Source of the DNA: Clostridiales bacterium
GTDB taxonomy: Bacteria; Bacillota; Dehalobacteriia; UBA4068
Assembly: GCA_009783495.1 (NCBI GenBank)
Contig: WRDJ01000001.1
Coordinates: forward strand, 1 to 12,864
Direction of reading: 5' to 3'
Length of the DNA: 12,864 nucleotides
Shown piece after piece: positions 1 to 7,270 of this stretch. The notes under the pieces were generated by a model. It made no database searches. It was not told where the DNA came from and saw only the letters and a list, made by a program, of their open reading frames with translations. The position numbers and the translations under genes are program-made. The first letter of the stretch is position 1, and every line of letters starts with the position of its first letter.

Positions 1-112
<112 letters not shown>

Positions 113-150
113 GTGTTACACTATTAACAAAAAGCAAAGGGTGTGGGTTT

Positions 151-1497
151 ATGAACATAAAAAGGAATTTGGTTTTTGCGCTCGTGTTATTGCTGACGGC
201 GGCAATGGTTTTCACTCTGGCCGGCTGCGGTTCTGATTCGTCCGTTGATAATAATCCGGGAAACACAAATAATCCCGGTAATACAACGGCCGCGAAATAT
301 GTGGACGGCCATGATTTTTCCGATGGGGTCGCCTGGGTGCAAACGGCTGCGGGGCAATGGCAGGCGGTTGATAAAAAGGGGAAAGTAGTGTTAAAATTGG
401 CTGCGGACGAATGGCCCCGTTCCAACTTTGCGCAGGGCGTTGCTCTGGTGCGCCGGGCTGACGGAACGATTGAGCTGATCGACAAAAAAGGCAAAGTCAT
501 ATCCTCGCCGAAATCCGGGGAATATGATGGGATATGCGGGTTCATTCCTAAATTAGGAATGACCTTGGTGTATAAGCACATAGTCACTTATCAAGTGACC
601 GAAGACCAAGTGGGGATTATTGACAGCAAGGGAAATTGGAAGGTAAATTTAACGAATGATGAAGTTCTTGTTAATATGTGTTATATTTCCGATTATGCTT
701 CTTCCTCAGGCAATTATTTGATACATATAGGAGGGTATATTGGAGAAGGTTATCTTTCTATGATCCGTGGCGGTTATTTCGACAACGGCTATGTATCTCT
801 TTTTGACGTCAATGCGAATATTCCATATTCTATAAAATTAGGATATAGTGGACTTGGTGATTTCGCATATTGTCGTGTAGGGTATATGGAAAACGGAAGT
901 AGTGTATATATATATAGTTTAAAACGGACGATGTATTACAGCACAAGCAGCGGGGGAGTTTATGCTATAGATAAATTTGGCAATACAAACCAATTAATTC
1001 GTTTTTCAGACGTAGAGGAGATTTACTTGGGAAAGTACAAAGAGGGATTATTTTTTTATAAAAGCACGAAGTCGAGTCATTATAATTCAACCGGCGTGGG
1101 GTGCGGTTTTTATGACATAAACGGAAACAGAAAAATAAATCTTTCCGCTTATGACATTACCAATACCCCGGAGTTTACAGACGGATATTCTCTGTTGACG
1201 CTGCGGAACCCGCAAGGCACGCCGTTTTTCACAGTCATTGACAAAAACGGCAATGAAATGTTTGAGCCGAGGCTTGCGCAAGGCTTGAGCGTTTCAGAAA
1301 TAAGCTGCGGCCTCATTGTTATCCGAAGCGGGGATTACGGGGATTATAGCTATTCTATCATCAGCACATCGGGCGCGACCATCGCCGATTTGGGGCAGGT
1401 GGATTCCGTTTCCGATTTTTGCGAAGACGCGGCGATGGTCAAAAGCGGCGATGAAATCTATTATATAGACAAAGCAGGCAAGCGGCTTTTCAAATAA
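151..1497 (+). CDS. WG-repeat lipoprotein
   Basis: A 448-aa protein with a lipoprotein signal peptide: basic start (MNIKR), hydrophobic core at about residues 7-23 and lipobox LAGC with the lipidated Cys at 26, so it should be anchored to the outside of the cytoplasmic membrane. A low-complexity linker follows (NNPGNT twice, residues 34-45). Residues about 50-120 carry two clear WG-type repeats (FSDGVAWV...VDKKGK and FAQGVALV...IDKKGK), and similar units recur to the C-terminus, ending in YYIDKAGKRLF. WG-repeat proteins are mostly of unknown function and likely form beta-rich folds. I chose ATG 151 because it begins the signal peptide and has AAAGG about 10 nt upstream; the GTG at 73 would read through the poly-G. 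The middle (about 540-1160) is clearly more AT-rich than its neighbours, suggesting transfer. It converges on the next gene with a 15-nt gap. Confidence 0.85.
   Translation: MNIKRNLVFALVLLLTAAMVFTLAGCGSDSSVDNNPGNTNNPGNTTAAKYVDGHDFSDGVAWVQTAAGQWQAVDKKGKVVLKLAADEWPRSNFAQGVALVRRADGTIELIDKKGKVISSPKSGEYDGICGFIPKLGMTLVYKHIVTYQVTEDQVGIIDSKGNWKVNLTNDEVLVNMCYISDYASSSGNYLIHIGGYIGEGYLSMIRGGYFDNGYVSLFDVNANIPYSIKLGYSGLGDFAYCRVGYMENGSSVYIYSLKRTMYYSTSSGGVYAIDKFGNTNQLIRFSDVEEIYLGKYKEGLFFYKSTKSSHYNSTGVGCGFYDINGNRKINLSAYDITNTPEFTDGYSLLTLRNPQGTPFFTVIDKNGNEMFEPRLAQGLSVSEISCGLIVIRSGDYGDYSYSIISTSGATIADLGQVDSVSDFCEDAAMVKSGDEIYYIDKAGKRLFK
250..285 (+). repeat. Tandem NNPGNT linker repeat (2 x 18 bp)
   Basis: Two adjacent 18-bp units (250-267 and 268-285) each encode NNPGNT just after the lipidated cysteine. 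The DNA copies differ only at silent positions, so the peptide repeat is kept while the DNA has diverged. It is probably a flexible spacer between the membrane anchor and the WG-repeat domain. Confidence 0.8.
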
Positions 1498-1512
1498 GCA
1501 TACGCGGCGATG

Positions 1513-3090
1513 CTAAAACCCCAAGCTCGCGAGGAACCTCTCCTGAAAGCCCGGGCAAGCGTTCAGGTCAACATGCTCGATGGCGGCGCCTTCCCCGCGT
1601 TCGCCCAAAAGATAGAGATACGCCCCCTTTAACGCGGCGTTGCCGAGGGAGCTGAGCTTGCCGCGCCATTGCCGGGACAAAAGGCCGACGGTCAGTATGT
1701 CTTCTTCCTCCAGATGCGCGCCGAAGGCCCCGGCTAGAAAGACCCGCTCCACCTCGTCCGGCCTCACCCCGGCTTTTTCCAGCAGAAGCCCGGCCGCCGC
1801 CGCCAAAGCGCCCTTGGCCAGCTGCAGCTGCCTCACGTCCTCCTGAGTGAGGGCGATTTCCCGCTCTGCGCCCTCTTCGCCCGGAGAAAGCAGAACGAAC
1901 TCGCGCCCTCGCGGCCCCTGACGCAGGCGTTCGCTTAATTTCCCTGTGGAAGCCGAGGCGGGGGCAAAGCGGCCGTCTTCCCGCAAAATACCCGCGCGCA
2001 GCAGGGCCGCCGCCAAAGAGAGCAAGCCGGAACCGCAAAGCCCCAGCGGGATCCCCCCGCCGATGACGCGCAGACGCAGGGAATCCCCGTCCGGCCAAAC
2101 CTTGTCAACGGCGCCGCAGGCCGCGCGCATCCCGTGCTTGATATGCACGCCCTCGAAAGCCGGGCCGGCCGCCGCCGAAGCGGCCAAAAGCCCGCCTCCG
2201 GCGCTTAAAACTATTTCCCCATTGGTGCCGGCATCCAGCAAAATGCGGGGCGCGGCGCTTTTTTCTTTATTAAGGAAGCCCGCGCTCAAAGCGGCGGCCC
2301 AGGCATCCGAACCGGCAAAGCCGCCGATATTGGGCGGCGAGGCAACCTGCGCATCCGCCAGCCGCGTGAAGCCCGGTTCCCGCCCGCTTTGCTCTATCGC
2401 GTTCAAAAAGGGCGCGCGGAAGGGCGCGCGTGCCAGGCCGGAGCAGCCGGCGCCCCAAAAAAGCCCGCTCATCGCGCTGTTACCTACCACAACGACCTTT
2501 TTTATCTCTTCCGGCTGCGCGCCGCAAGCCGAACACAAACGGCAGGCCAGTTTTTCCACGTCCTCTATGACGGCCTTTTGCAGGAGGGCGCCCCCTTGCG
2601 GATTTTCCGCGGCGAAGGAGAGGCGGGAAACGACGTCTGCGCCGAAAGCCCGCTGGCTGTTCTCCTTGGCGGCTTTGGCCAAAATGCGCCCGCTCGCCAG
2701 ATCGGCCAACGCCGCCGCCACGGTGGTGGTACCGAGATCAACGGCCAAACCTAATGCCCCTTGTTGGTGTTTAGCTTCGCCGTACGAAACGAACGCGCCG
2801 GTTTCTTCCGGCAGACGGAGCGCCACGTCCTCAATCATTTGGCGCAGGCAGGCCAAAGCCCAGCCCTCGCTCAAAAGCCGGTCCCCAAGTGCGGCGGTTT
2901 CCGCTTCACCGGGAGGGGAGAGCCGCCCCCGCTCAACTTTAACTAAGCAACGCCGGCAAAGGCCGCGGCCCGTGCAATCCGCTTCCAGCGGCACGGCTTG
3001 CGCCGCCAGGGCATGATAGAGGTTCTCGCCGGGCTGCGCCGCGATTTCCTTGCCCGAAGGCAAAATGGTTATTTTAAGCTGTGATTGCAT
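1513..3090 (-). CDS. [2Fe-2S]/ASKHA protein, corrinoid-activation (RACo/DUF4445) type
   Basis: A 525-aa two-part protein. Residues 1-95 are a plant-type [2Fe-2S] ferredoxin domain with Cys39, Cys45, Cys48 and Cys81 (C-x5-C-x2-C then a distant C). From about 110 it is an ASKHA-fold ATPase: phosphate loop DLGTTT at 118-123, a VVVVGNSAMSGL segment, a second phosphate motif LLDAGTNGEI, then LCGSGLL and VFLAGAFGAHL. This order is that of reductive activators of corrinoid proteins (RACo, RamA), which couple ATP hydrolysis to reduction of Co(II). At 525 aa it is shorter than RACo (about 600 or more). ATG 3090 has GAGGAA a few bases upstream; a start at 3129 would read into a C/G-rich repeat. No corrinoid protein or methyltransferase lies in this window, so the partner is unknown. 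It converges on the lipoprotein gene. Confidence 0.85.
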   Translation of the reverse strand: MQSQLKITILPSGKEIAAQPGENLYHALAAQAVPLEADCTGRGLCRRCLVKVERGRLSPPGEAETAALGDRLLSEGWALACLRQMIEDVALRLPEETGAFVSYGEAKHQQGALGLAVDLGTTTVAAALADLASGRILAKAAKENSQRAFGADVVSRLSFAAENPQGGALLQKAVIEDVEKLACRLCSACGAQPEEIKKVVVVGNSAMSGLFWGAGCSGLARAPFRAPFLNAIEQSGREPGFTRLADAQVASPPNIGGFAGSDAWAAALSAGFLNKEKSAAPRILLDAGTNGEIVLSAGGGLLAASAAAGPAFEGVHIKHGMRAACGAVDKVWPDGDSLRLRVIGGGIPLGLCGSGLLSLAAALLRAGILREDGRFAPASASTGKLSERLRQGPRGREFVLLSPGEEGAEREIALTQEDVRQLQLAKGALAAAAGLLLEKAGVRPDEVERVFLAGAFGAHLEEEDILTVGLLSRQWRGKLSSLGNAALKGAYLYLLGERGEGAAIEHVDLNACPGFQERFLASLGF

Positions 3091-3117
3091 CAACTTCCTC
3101 ACCCCCTCACCCCCTGA

Positions 3118-3137
3118 CCCCCTCCCCAAGGAGGGGG
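3118..3137. repeat. C/G-rich palindrome in ASKHA leader
   Basis: The 8-bp arms at 3118-3125 and 3130-3137 match perfectly around a CCAA loop. On the ASKHA side lie short repeats of the form TCACCCCC (about 3099-3117). There is no T-tract, so it is not a terminator. It looks like a low-complexity intergenic repeat, and it explains why the frame can be extended upstream of the real ASKHA start. Confidence 0.6.
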
Positions 3138-3143
3138 AAGAAT

Positions 3144-3190
3144 TTTTGGCAGCCGGGCAGCCGCCGAAAGCGGCTGCCCGGCTGCCAAAA
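3144..3190. repeat. Perfect 21-bp inverted repeat (stem-loop)
   Basis: The arms 3144-3164 and 3170-3190 are exact reverse complements with a 5-base CGAAA loop, giving a very stable GC-rich hairpin. The arms begin with TTTT and end with AAAA on both strands, so neither direction has the run of T after the stem that an intrinsic terminator needs. It lies between the two-TM protein gene and the ASKHA gene, both read leftward. It could block read-through, protect an mRNA end, or be a REP-like mobile palindrome. Confidence 0.85.
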
Positions 3191-3274
3191 CAAAAACGCT
3201 AATAACTATACGCTCTCCCGGCCGCGTCGCCGCGTCCCGATGGGCGCGGCCTGCCCTTGCCTATGCCCTGGCTT

Positions 3275-3769
3275 TTAATCAGATTCGTTTATTTCTGTTG
3301 CGACCGCCAACCGTGAGTGTTTCAAGTAAACAAACTCATAGGTTTCATTCAGTTTCGTCCGCAGCTGATAACTGCTCTGCTTAAGCCAAAGGCTGTCTCC
3401 GTTTTCGAACTCAATAATGACGCCGCTATAAGTATAGAGGGAGGGGGAATTCGCATCCACTCTTCCAGTATGTCTTATAACTTTGCCTGTCACGGTCTCA
3501 AATTGCCGGTTTTCGACCGCGCTCTTGTCTCTTGCATATAGCACTTCCTGATACGAAAAGTAAGCGACTCCCGCCGCCAGCGCGCCCATAACTACAAATA
3601 ATCCTATTTGGGTTCCTATTTTGGTTGCTCCCATTTTTTGAAAATGGCGCAAGATTTCCCTGCTTAATATCACCAACGCTACAAGTACAAGCGCAAGGAT
3701 AATTATCATTACAAAGTCCGACTTAGCAAAGTTGTCATATCTGTATATCAAGTGATCTGCGGCAGCCAT
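3275..3769 (-). CDS. Two-TM membrane protein with soluble C-terminal domain
   Basis: A 164-aa protein of unknown family. Membrane segments are at about 18-37 and 51-72, with a short basic loop between them (REILRHFQKMGATK). Residues about 85-164 form a soluble, probably beta-rich domain (VTGKVIRHTG, YSGVIIEFENGDSLWLK, YEFVYLKHSRLAVATEI). ATG 3769 is preferred because GGAG lies five bases upstream; an ATG at 3787 directly abuts the stop of the remnant before it and has no clear ribosome binding site. Base composition is more AT-rich than ispF and ispD. Its place right after a gene fragment and its small membrane build resemble an orphan immunity protein, but that is only inference. Confidence 0.7.
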   Translation of the reverse strand: MAAADHLIYRYDNFAKSDFVMIIILALVLVALVILSREILRHFQKMGATKIGTQIGLFVVMGALAAGVAYFSYQEVLYARDKSAVENRQFETVTGKVIRHTGRVDANSPSLYTYSGVIIEFENGDSLWLKQSSYQLRTKLNETYEFVYLKHSRLAVATEINESD

Positions 3770-3787
3770 TTTTTCTCCATTCTTCAT

Positions 3788-4050
3788 CTACTGTTTGATA
3801 TTAGGTTCCATTTTAAAGTATAGACCGCGACCTATCCCTCTGCCGATCGCTTTACGAGCGTCAGGCAAGCCATATGTCACCTTGCGGGTTATCATTTCAG
3901 CAAGATATCTAGCTGGGTCAAGGTCTTGGCCTCTGATCCCCCATCGCACACTCTGGTTAGCCAAAGATCTTGCATAGACATCCGCGAGTTTTGCTAATGG
4001 TTCGGATAGTCCTAATCCTTTGTTAATCCCTAAAAGACATAATGAACAAA
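3788..4050 (-). pseudogene. Unrecognised gene remnant after ispF (no start codon)
   Basis: Downstream of the ispF stop, a reading frame continues to TAG at 3788-3790 and encodes a protein-like stretch of about 80 residues (for example KLADVYARSLANQSVRW, DLDPARYLAEMITRK, RKAIGRGIGRGLYFKMEPN). Further upstream this frame only overlaps ispF out of frame, where it gives shadow sequence. No ATG, GTG or TTG with a ribosome binding site begins the remnant. It therefore looks like the 3' end of a larger gene whose front was lost. The stop abuts an ATG belonging to the membrane protein gene, suggesting the two were once coupled. I do not recognise the family; a C-terminal toxin domain is one possibility. 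Confidence 0.5.
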
Positions 4051-4545
4051 TTATTTGTTCGCTCCAAGCCCTCGGCTTTCCTCTGCCAGCGCGCAGGCGA
4101 AAACCGCGATGCCCTCGCCGCGGCCGGTGAAGCCCAGACCTTCGGTGGTGGTGGCCTTCACGCTTACCTGCTCCGTGCATATCCCCAGCGCAGCGGCGAT
4201 GTTCTCACGCATCAGGGCGATATAAAGGGCCAGGCGCGGCGTTTGCGCCGTCACCGTTGCGTCAATATTAACGATTTGCAGGCCTTTTTCAGAAAGAAGC
4301 GCCGCCGTCTTTTGCAAAAGCAGCAGGCTGCTGACGTCCTTATAGGTGGGGTCGCTGTCTGGGAAATGGCGGCCCAGGTCGCCCAAGGCCGCCGCGCCCA
4401 AAAGGGCGTCGGCAATGGCATGGCATAAAACGTCGGCGTCGCTGTGGCCCAAAAGCCCCAGGGGATGATCTATCGTAACGCCGCCCAAGACCAGCGCGCG
4501 GCCCGGCGCCAGGCGGTGGGCGTCAAAACCTTGCCCGATCCTCAT
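4051..4545 (-). CDS. ispF: 2-C-methyl-D-erythritol 2,4-cyclodiphosphate synthase
   Basis: A 164-aa cytoplasmic enzyme that cyclises CDP-ME 2-phosphate to MEcPP with release of CMP in the MEP isoprenoid pathway. The metal-binding residues are in place: Asp8 and His10 (GFDAHR) and His42 (HSDADVLCH), followed by the conserved DLGRHFPD and the C-terminal [15 protein letters not shown]. The length is normal for the family. The start has a textbook AAGGAGG eight bases upstream, and the gene overlaps the end of ispD by 4 nt (ATGA), so the two are translationally coupled. The last few residues (GLGANK) lie where GC-rich core DNA gives way to an AT-rich accessory segment. Confidence 0.97.
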   Translation of the reverse strand: MRIGQGFDAHRLAPGRALVLGGVTIDHPLGLLGHSDADVLCHAIADALLGAAALGDLGRHFPDSDPTYKDVSSLLLLQKTAALLSEKGLQIVNIDATVTAQTPRLALYIALMRENIAAALGICTEQVSVKATTTEGLGFTGRGEGIAVFACALAEESRGLGANK

Positions 4546-5261
4546 ATTGCAAGCCTCCTTCTAAGAATCGCTTCGGCCACGGCAAAATCCTCCGGCGTGG
4601 TGAGTTTGATGTTTTCATAGCCGCCTTCCACAATAGAAACGGCTTGTCCGAGCATTTCCACCAGCGCGGCGTCGTCCGTGGCCCGGGCCAGCTTCCCGCC
4701 TGCTTCCGCATAGGCCCGGCGCAGGATCCCGGCGCGGAAAACCTGAGGCGTTTGCGCGGCGTATAGCAAGGAGCGGTCGAGGGTGGCGGCCACCGTTTTG
4801 TCCCCGCGCGCCTGCTTGACCGTTTCCTTGAGCGGGGCGGCCAGGATAGCCGCGCCGGTTCTTGCCGCCGTTTCGATTACAAGAAGCAGGTGTTCCATGA
4901 GCAAGAGCGGGCGCGCCGCATCGTGCACCGCGATGAGCGGGCAGCCTTCCCCTGCATGGGCTAAAGCGTTGCGCACGGAAAAAGCCCTGCATTCCCCGCC
5001 TGCAACGATGGCCCGCATTTTGTTGATAGCGTATTTTTCCGCCAGGGCGCGGGCGGCATCAACTTCATCCGCGGCGACGGCGATGATAATTTCCCTGACC
5101 GCGCCGCAGTTTTGCAGAAGCTCCAGCGACCAGGCCAGGACGGGCTTGCCCGCCAACTCGCGGAAAACCTTGTTTTCCCCCCCGCCCATGCGCGCGCTGC
5201 GTCCTGCCGCCACTATGATGGCTGTTGTGTCCGGCAAACCCTGTTCAGTAAGCAAGTTCAT
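4542..5261 (-). CDS. ispD: 2-C-methyl-D-erythritol 4-phosphate cytidylyltransferase
   Basis: A 239-aa enzyme that joins CTP and MEP to make CDP-ME, the step two before IspF. The nucleotide-binding signature AAGRSARMG (18-26) and Lys31 are present, as are [15 protein letters not shown] and the C-terminal [15 protein letters not shown]. The length fits the family. I chose ATG 5261, which is preceded by AAAGGTGG. The in-frame extension to 5342 would add 27 Arg/Lys-rich residues that lie over a repeat-like palindrome and do not belong to IspD. It is read leftward with carD, yacL and ispF, although 174 nt separate it from yacL. Confidence 0.96.
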   Translation of the reverse strand: MNLLTEQGLPDTTAIIVAAGRSARMGGGENKVFRELAGKPVLAWSLELLQNCGAVREIIIAVAADEVDAARALAEKYAINKMRAIVAGGECRAFSVRNALAHAGEGCPLIAVHDAARPLLLMEHLLLVIETAARTGAAILAAPLKETVKQARGDKTVAATLDRSLLYAAQTPQVFRAGILRRAYAEAGGKLARATDDAALVEMLGQAVSIVEGGYENIKLTTPEDFAVAEAILRRRLAI

Positions 5262-5285
5262 CCACCTTTTCCGGTTACGATTTTT

Positions 5286-5310
5286 CAGGGGCGCGCAATA
5301 TGCGCCCCTG
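5286..5310. repeat. Palindrome in the yacL-ispD gap
   Basis: The 9-bp arms 5286-5294 and 5302-5310 match exactly (CAGGGGCGC/GCGCCCCTG) around a 7-base loop. It lies just upstream of the ispD ribosome binding site. No T-tract follows in either direction. It may be part of a multi-copy intergenic repeat, and it could also fold in the ispD mRNA leader. Confidence 0.7.
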
Positions 5311-5366
5311 CGGATAACGACGGTTATTGGGCAGCCCTTCATCGGAACGGGGAGGGGAGAGTTAAC

Positions 5367-5401
5367 TAAGAGGCCGAAGGCTCTTGGCCAACGGCCTCTT
5401 A
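5367..5401. repeat. Stem-loop downstream of yacL
   Basis: The 10-bp arms TAAGAGGCCG (5367-5376) and CGGCCTCTTA (5392-5401) are exact reverse complements around a 15-base loop. It sits about 35 nt past the yacL stop. In the leftward direction only mixed sequence follows the stem, so it is at best a weak or partial terminator, or an mRNA processing site between yacL and ispD. Confidence 0.6.
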
Positions 5402-5435
5402 TTAAAAACCACGGGGGCGCGGCGAGGCAATGGTT

Positions 5436-6584
5436 TTAATATATCGCTTCGACGCCGGCTTCGGGCTCGCCCGGCGCTTCTTCAATCTCGCCGTTTTTGC
5501 CAAATTTGGGACGGGCAAAGATCATCCGGCCGGCCATGGTCTGCAAAACACTGGTCACGATCACGCAGATGACGCGATTGAGGTAACGCCGGCCGTTTTC
5601 CACCACCACCATGGTGCCGTCGTCAAGATAGGCCACGCCCTGCCCTGCTTCCTTGCCTTCTTTCACCACTTGTGCCACGAGCTCTTCGCCGGGCAGCAAA
5701 ACTGGCTTGACCGCGTTGGAAAGCTCGTTGATGTTGAGCACGCCCACGCCCTGCACCCGCGCCACTTTGTTAAGGTTGAAATCGTTGGTCAGCACCACGC
5801 CCCGCAGGTCGAGGGCCAGGCGCAGCAGCTTGGAATCCACCTCGGTGATCTCGGCATAGTTTTTTTCCTCGATCTTCACATTGGCCGCGAAATCCTGGCG
5901 CAGCTTGTTTAAAATATCCAGGCCGCGGCGGCCGCGGTTACGCTTGAGCTGGTCGGAGGAATCAGCGATGTGGCGCAGCTCTTCCAACACGAAGCCGGGG
6001 ATGATTAAATCCCCCTCGATGAAGCCCGTGCTGTAGATGTCGGCGATGCGGCCGTCAATGATGACGCTGGTATCAAGAATCTTGGGGGCGATTTTGGTAA
6101 AAGCTGGGTCTTTCTTTTCCGGCTTATCCTTTTCTCCCTTTTCCCGGCGGAAAAGGGAAGTGAAATAACCCGACAGTTCCTCGCGCCGCTTCAGGCCGAC
6201 CATCAGGCCCACATAGCCGAGGAAAACGCTGAAAATGATTGACAGATAAGGGCCGATCATGGGGACGCGCCCGAAGGCCGCGCCCAGAAGGCTGGCGATA
6301 ATAAGGCCAGCTATAAGTCCGATTACTCCGCTGATGATATCCGCGGAAGGGGTTTTGAAGAGTTGCGAGAGGAAGGATTCCGTGAGCTTTTCCACGGCTT
6401 TGGTCAGGGGCGGGGCGATGAAAATGCCGGCGATGGCGAAGAGGAGGGGCAGAATGATGAGCGCTGGGAGATAAAGGTCGGGCCATCTTTCAGTCAGAAC
6501 CGGTCTGGCCAGGGCAAAGATGAGCAGGAAGCCGATCAGGGCGCAGAGCAAGGTGATAAAACCGTAAATAAATTTTTTCAGCAT
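5436..6584 (-). CDS. yacL: PIN-TRAM domain membrane protein (YacL family)
   Basis: A 382-aa protein in three parts. The N-terminal membrane region has about four segments (6-29, 39-60, 82-103, 110-131). After a charged linker (about 132-166, KRREEL to EKDKPEKKD) comes a PIN nuclease-like domain with acidic residues Asp171 (LDTSVIIDGR), Glu201/Glu202, Asp250 and Asp268 (TNDFN). A TRAM domain (about 295-357) ends the conserved part, with an acidic tail after it. Size and architecture match Bacillus YacL. The cellular role is not settled; the PIN and TRAM domains suggest RNA binding or cleavage at the membrane. ATG 6584 has a perfect AAAGGAGGTG upstream; an extension to 6677 would run into carD. 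It follows carD with a 31-nt gap. Confidence 0.94.
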   Translation of the reverse strand: MLKKFIYGFITLLCALIGFLLIFALARPVLTERWPDLYLPALIILPLLFAIAGIFIAPPLTKAVEKLTESFLSQLFKTPSADIISGVIGLIAGLIIASLLGAAFGRVPMIGPYLSIIFSVFLGYVGLMVGLKRREELSGYFTSLFRREKGEKDKPEKKDPAFTKIAPKILDTSVIIDGRIADIYSTGFIEGDLIIPGFVLEELRHIADSSDQLKRNRGRRGLDILNKLRQDFAANVKIEEKNYAEITEVDSKLLRLALDLRGVVLTNDFNLNKVARVQGVGVLNINELSNAVKPVLLPGEELVAQVVKEGKEAGQGVAYLDDGTMVVVENGRRYLNRVICVIVTSVLQTMAGRMIFARPKFGKNGEIEEAPGEPEAGVEAIY

Positions 6585-6615
6585 ATTTTCACCTCCTTTC
6601 TCACTGCGAAGATTC

Positions 6616-7140
6616 TTATGTTCGCACAAGCGCCGCCATGTCGCCGTCATCGGGAGACTTGACAAAAAGCTCGTCAATCATCAGGGCGACCGTCTTTTCT
6701 TCCCGTTCCTGCGCCAGCGTCAATTCGCTGATCAGGATCTGCCGGGCATAATCGAGCATGCGCCGCTCCCCGGAAGAAAGCCCCTTGGCCAGATGGCGCA
6801 AGGTCAGGCCGCGCACCACTTCCGCCACGCGGCAAATGTCGCCGCTTTTGATTTTTTCCATATTGCTGCGGTAACGCTTGGTCCAATTTTCGCAAAAGCC
6901 GCTTTCCGGGCCGCCGAGACGCAAAACGGCCAGCACTTCCTCCACCGCCTCCGCCTTGATGACGCTGCGCACGCCGGCGCCTTCAATGGCTTCGACGGGC
7001 ACCATCACCTTCATGTCGTTGGCGCGGATGCGCAGGACATAATAGTTTTTCAGTTCCCCCAGGACCGCCCGGGTTTCTATGGCCTCGATGACGCCGGCCC
7101 CATGCACCGGATAAACCACCTTGTCGCCTATGGTGAACAT
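6616..7140 (-). CDS. carD: CarD/CdnL-family RNA polymerase-binding regulator
   Basis: A 174-aa cytoplasmic protein. It starts MFTIGDKVVYPVHGAGVIEAIE, the typical start of the RNA polymerase-interacting domain shared with Mfd (residues about 1-65). A helical C-terminal half follows (about 70-165), with NWTKRYRSNMEKIKSG and ISELTLAQERE typical of the family. CarD proteins bind the polymerase beta subunit and stabilise open promoter complexes. ATG 7140 is preceded by a G-rich GAGGGGTGAGG stretch. It is the first gene of the leftward carD-yacL-ispD-ispF group and has a strong promoter close upstream; further upstream in-frame residues lie over that promoter and are not coding. Confidence 0.94.
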   Translation of the reverse strand: MFTIGDKVVYPVHGAGVIEAIETRAVLGELKNYYVLRIRANDMKVMVPVEAIEGAGVRSVIKAEAVEEVLAVLRLGGPESGFCENWTKRYRSNMEKIKSGDICRVAEVVRGLTLRHLAKGLSSGERRMLDYARQILISELTLAQEREEKTVALMIDELFVKSPDDGDMAALVRT

Positions 7141-7173
7141 GCCCTCACCCCTCGTTCGCAGAATTCTGAACAT

Positions 7174-7203
7174 ATTGTAGCAGGTTTTGGGCTTGTATGT
7201 CAA
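7174..7203 (-). promoter_or_regulatory. Sigma-A promoter of carD operon
   Basis: On the minus strand TTGACA (7203-7198) and TACAAT (7179-7174) are separated by 18 bases, which is consensus at -35 and one base off at -10. Transcription would start near 7167, leaving a leader of about 27 nt before carD. The match and the position make this the likely main promoter for carD-yacL-ispD-ispF. Confidence 0.85.
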
Positions 7204-7270
7204 ACTAAAAATCGCATATTTTATCACACCGGAAAGCGCTTGTCAGCAGCCGAACCCGTGCTTATCCCGC

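Noticed and set aside
1946..3016. Long plus-strand open frame opposite the ASKHA gene (356 codons)
   Set aside because: Low-complexity Ala/Pro/Ser/Arg sequence, an antisense shadow of a GC-rich gene whose own product has complete motifs.
3144..3190. Intrinsic terminator
   Set aside because: The stem is strong, but neither strand has a T-run after it; the arms end in AAAA in both directions.
4051..4180. Upstream extension of the remnant frame into ispF
   Set aside because: It reads ispF out of frame and gives Arg/His/Gly-rich shadow sequence; only the part beyond the ispF stop looks like protein.
5262..5342. Longer IspD start at 5342
   Set aside because: The added residues lie on a palindromic repeat-like stretch, are unlike IspD, and ATG 5261 has its own ribosome binding site.
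6585..6677. Longer YacL start at 6677
   Set aside because: It would overlap carD, while ATG 6584 follows a perfect AAAGGAGGTG.
7141..7227. Longer CarD start at 7227
   Set aside because: It covers the TTGACA/TACAAT promoter; the conserved N-terminus begins at 7140.
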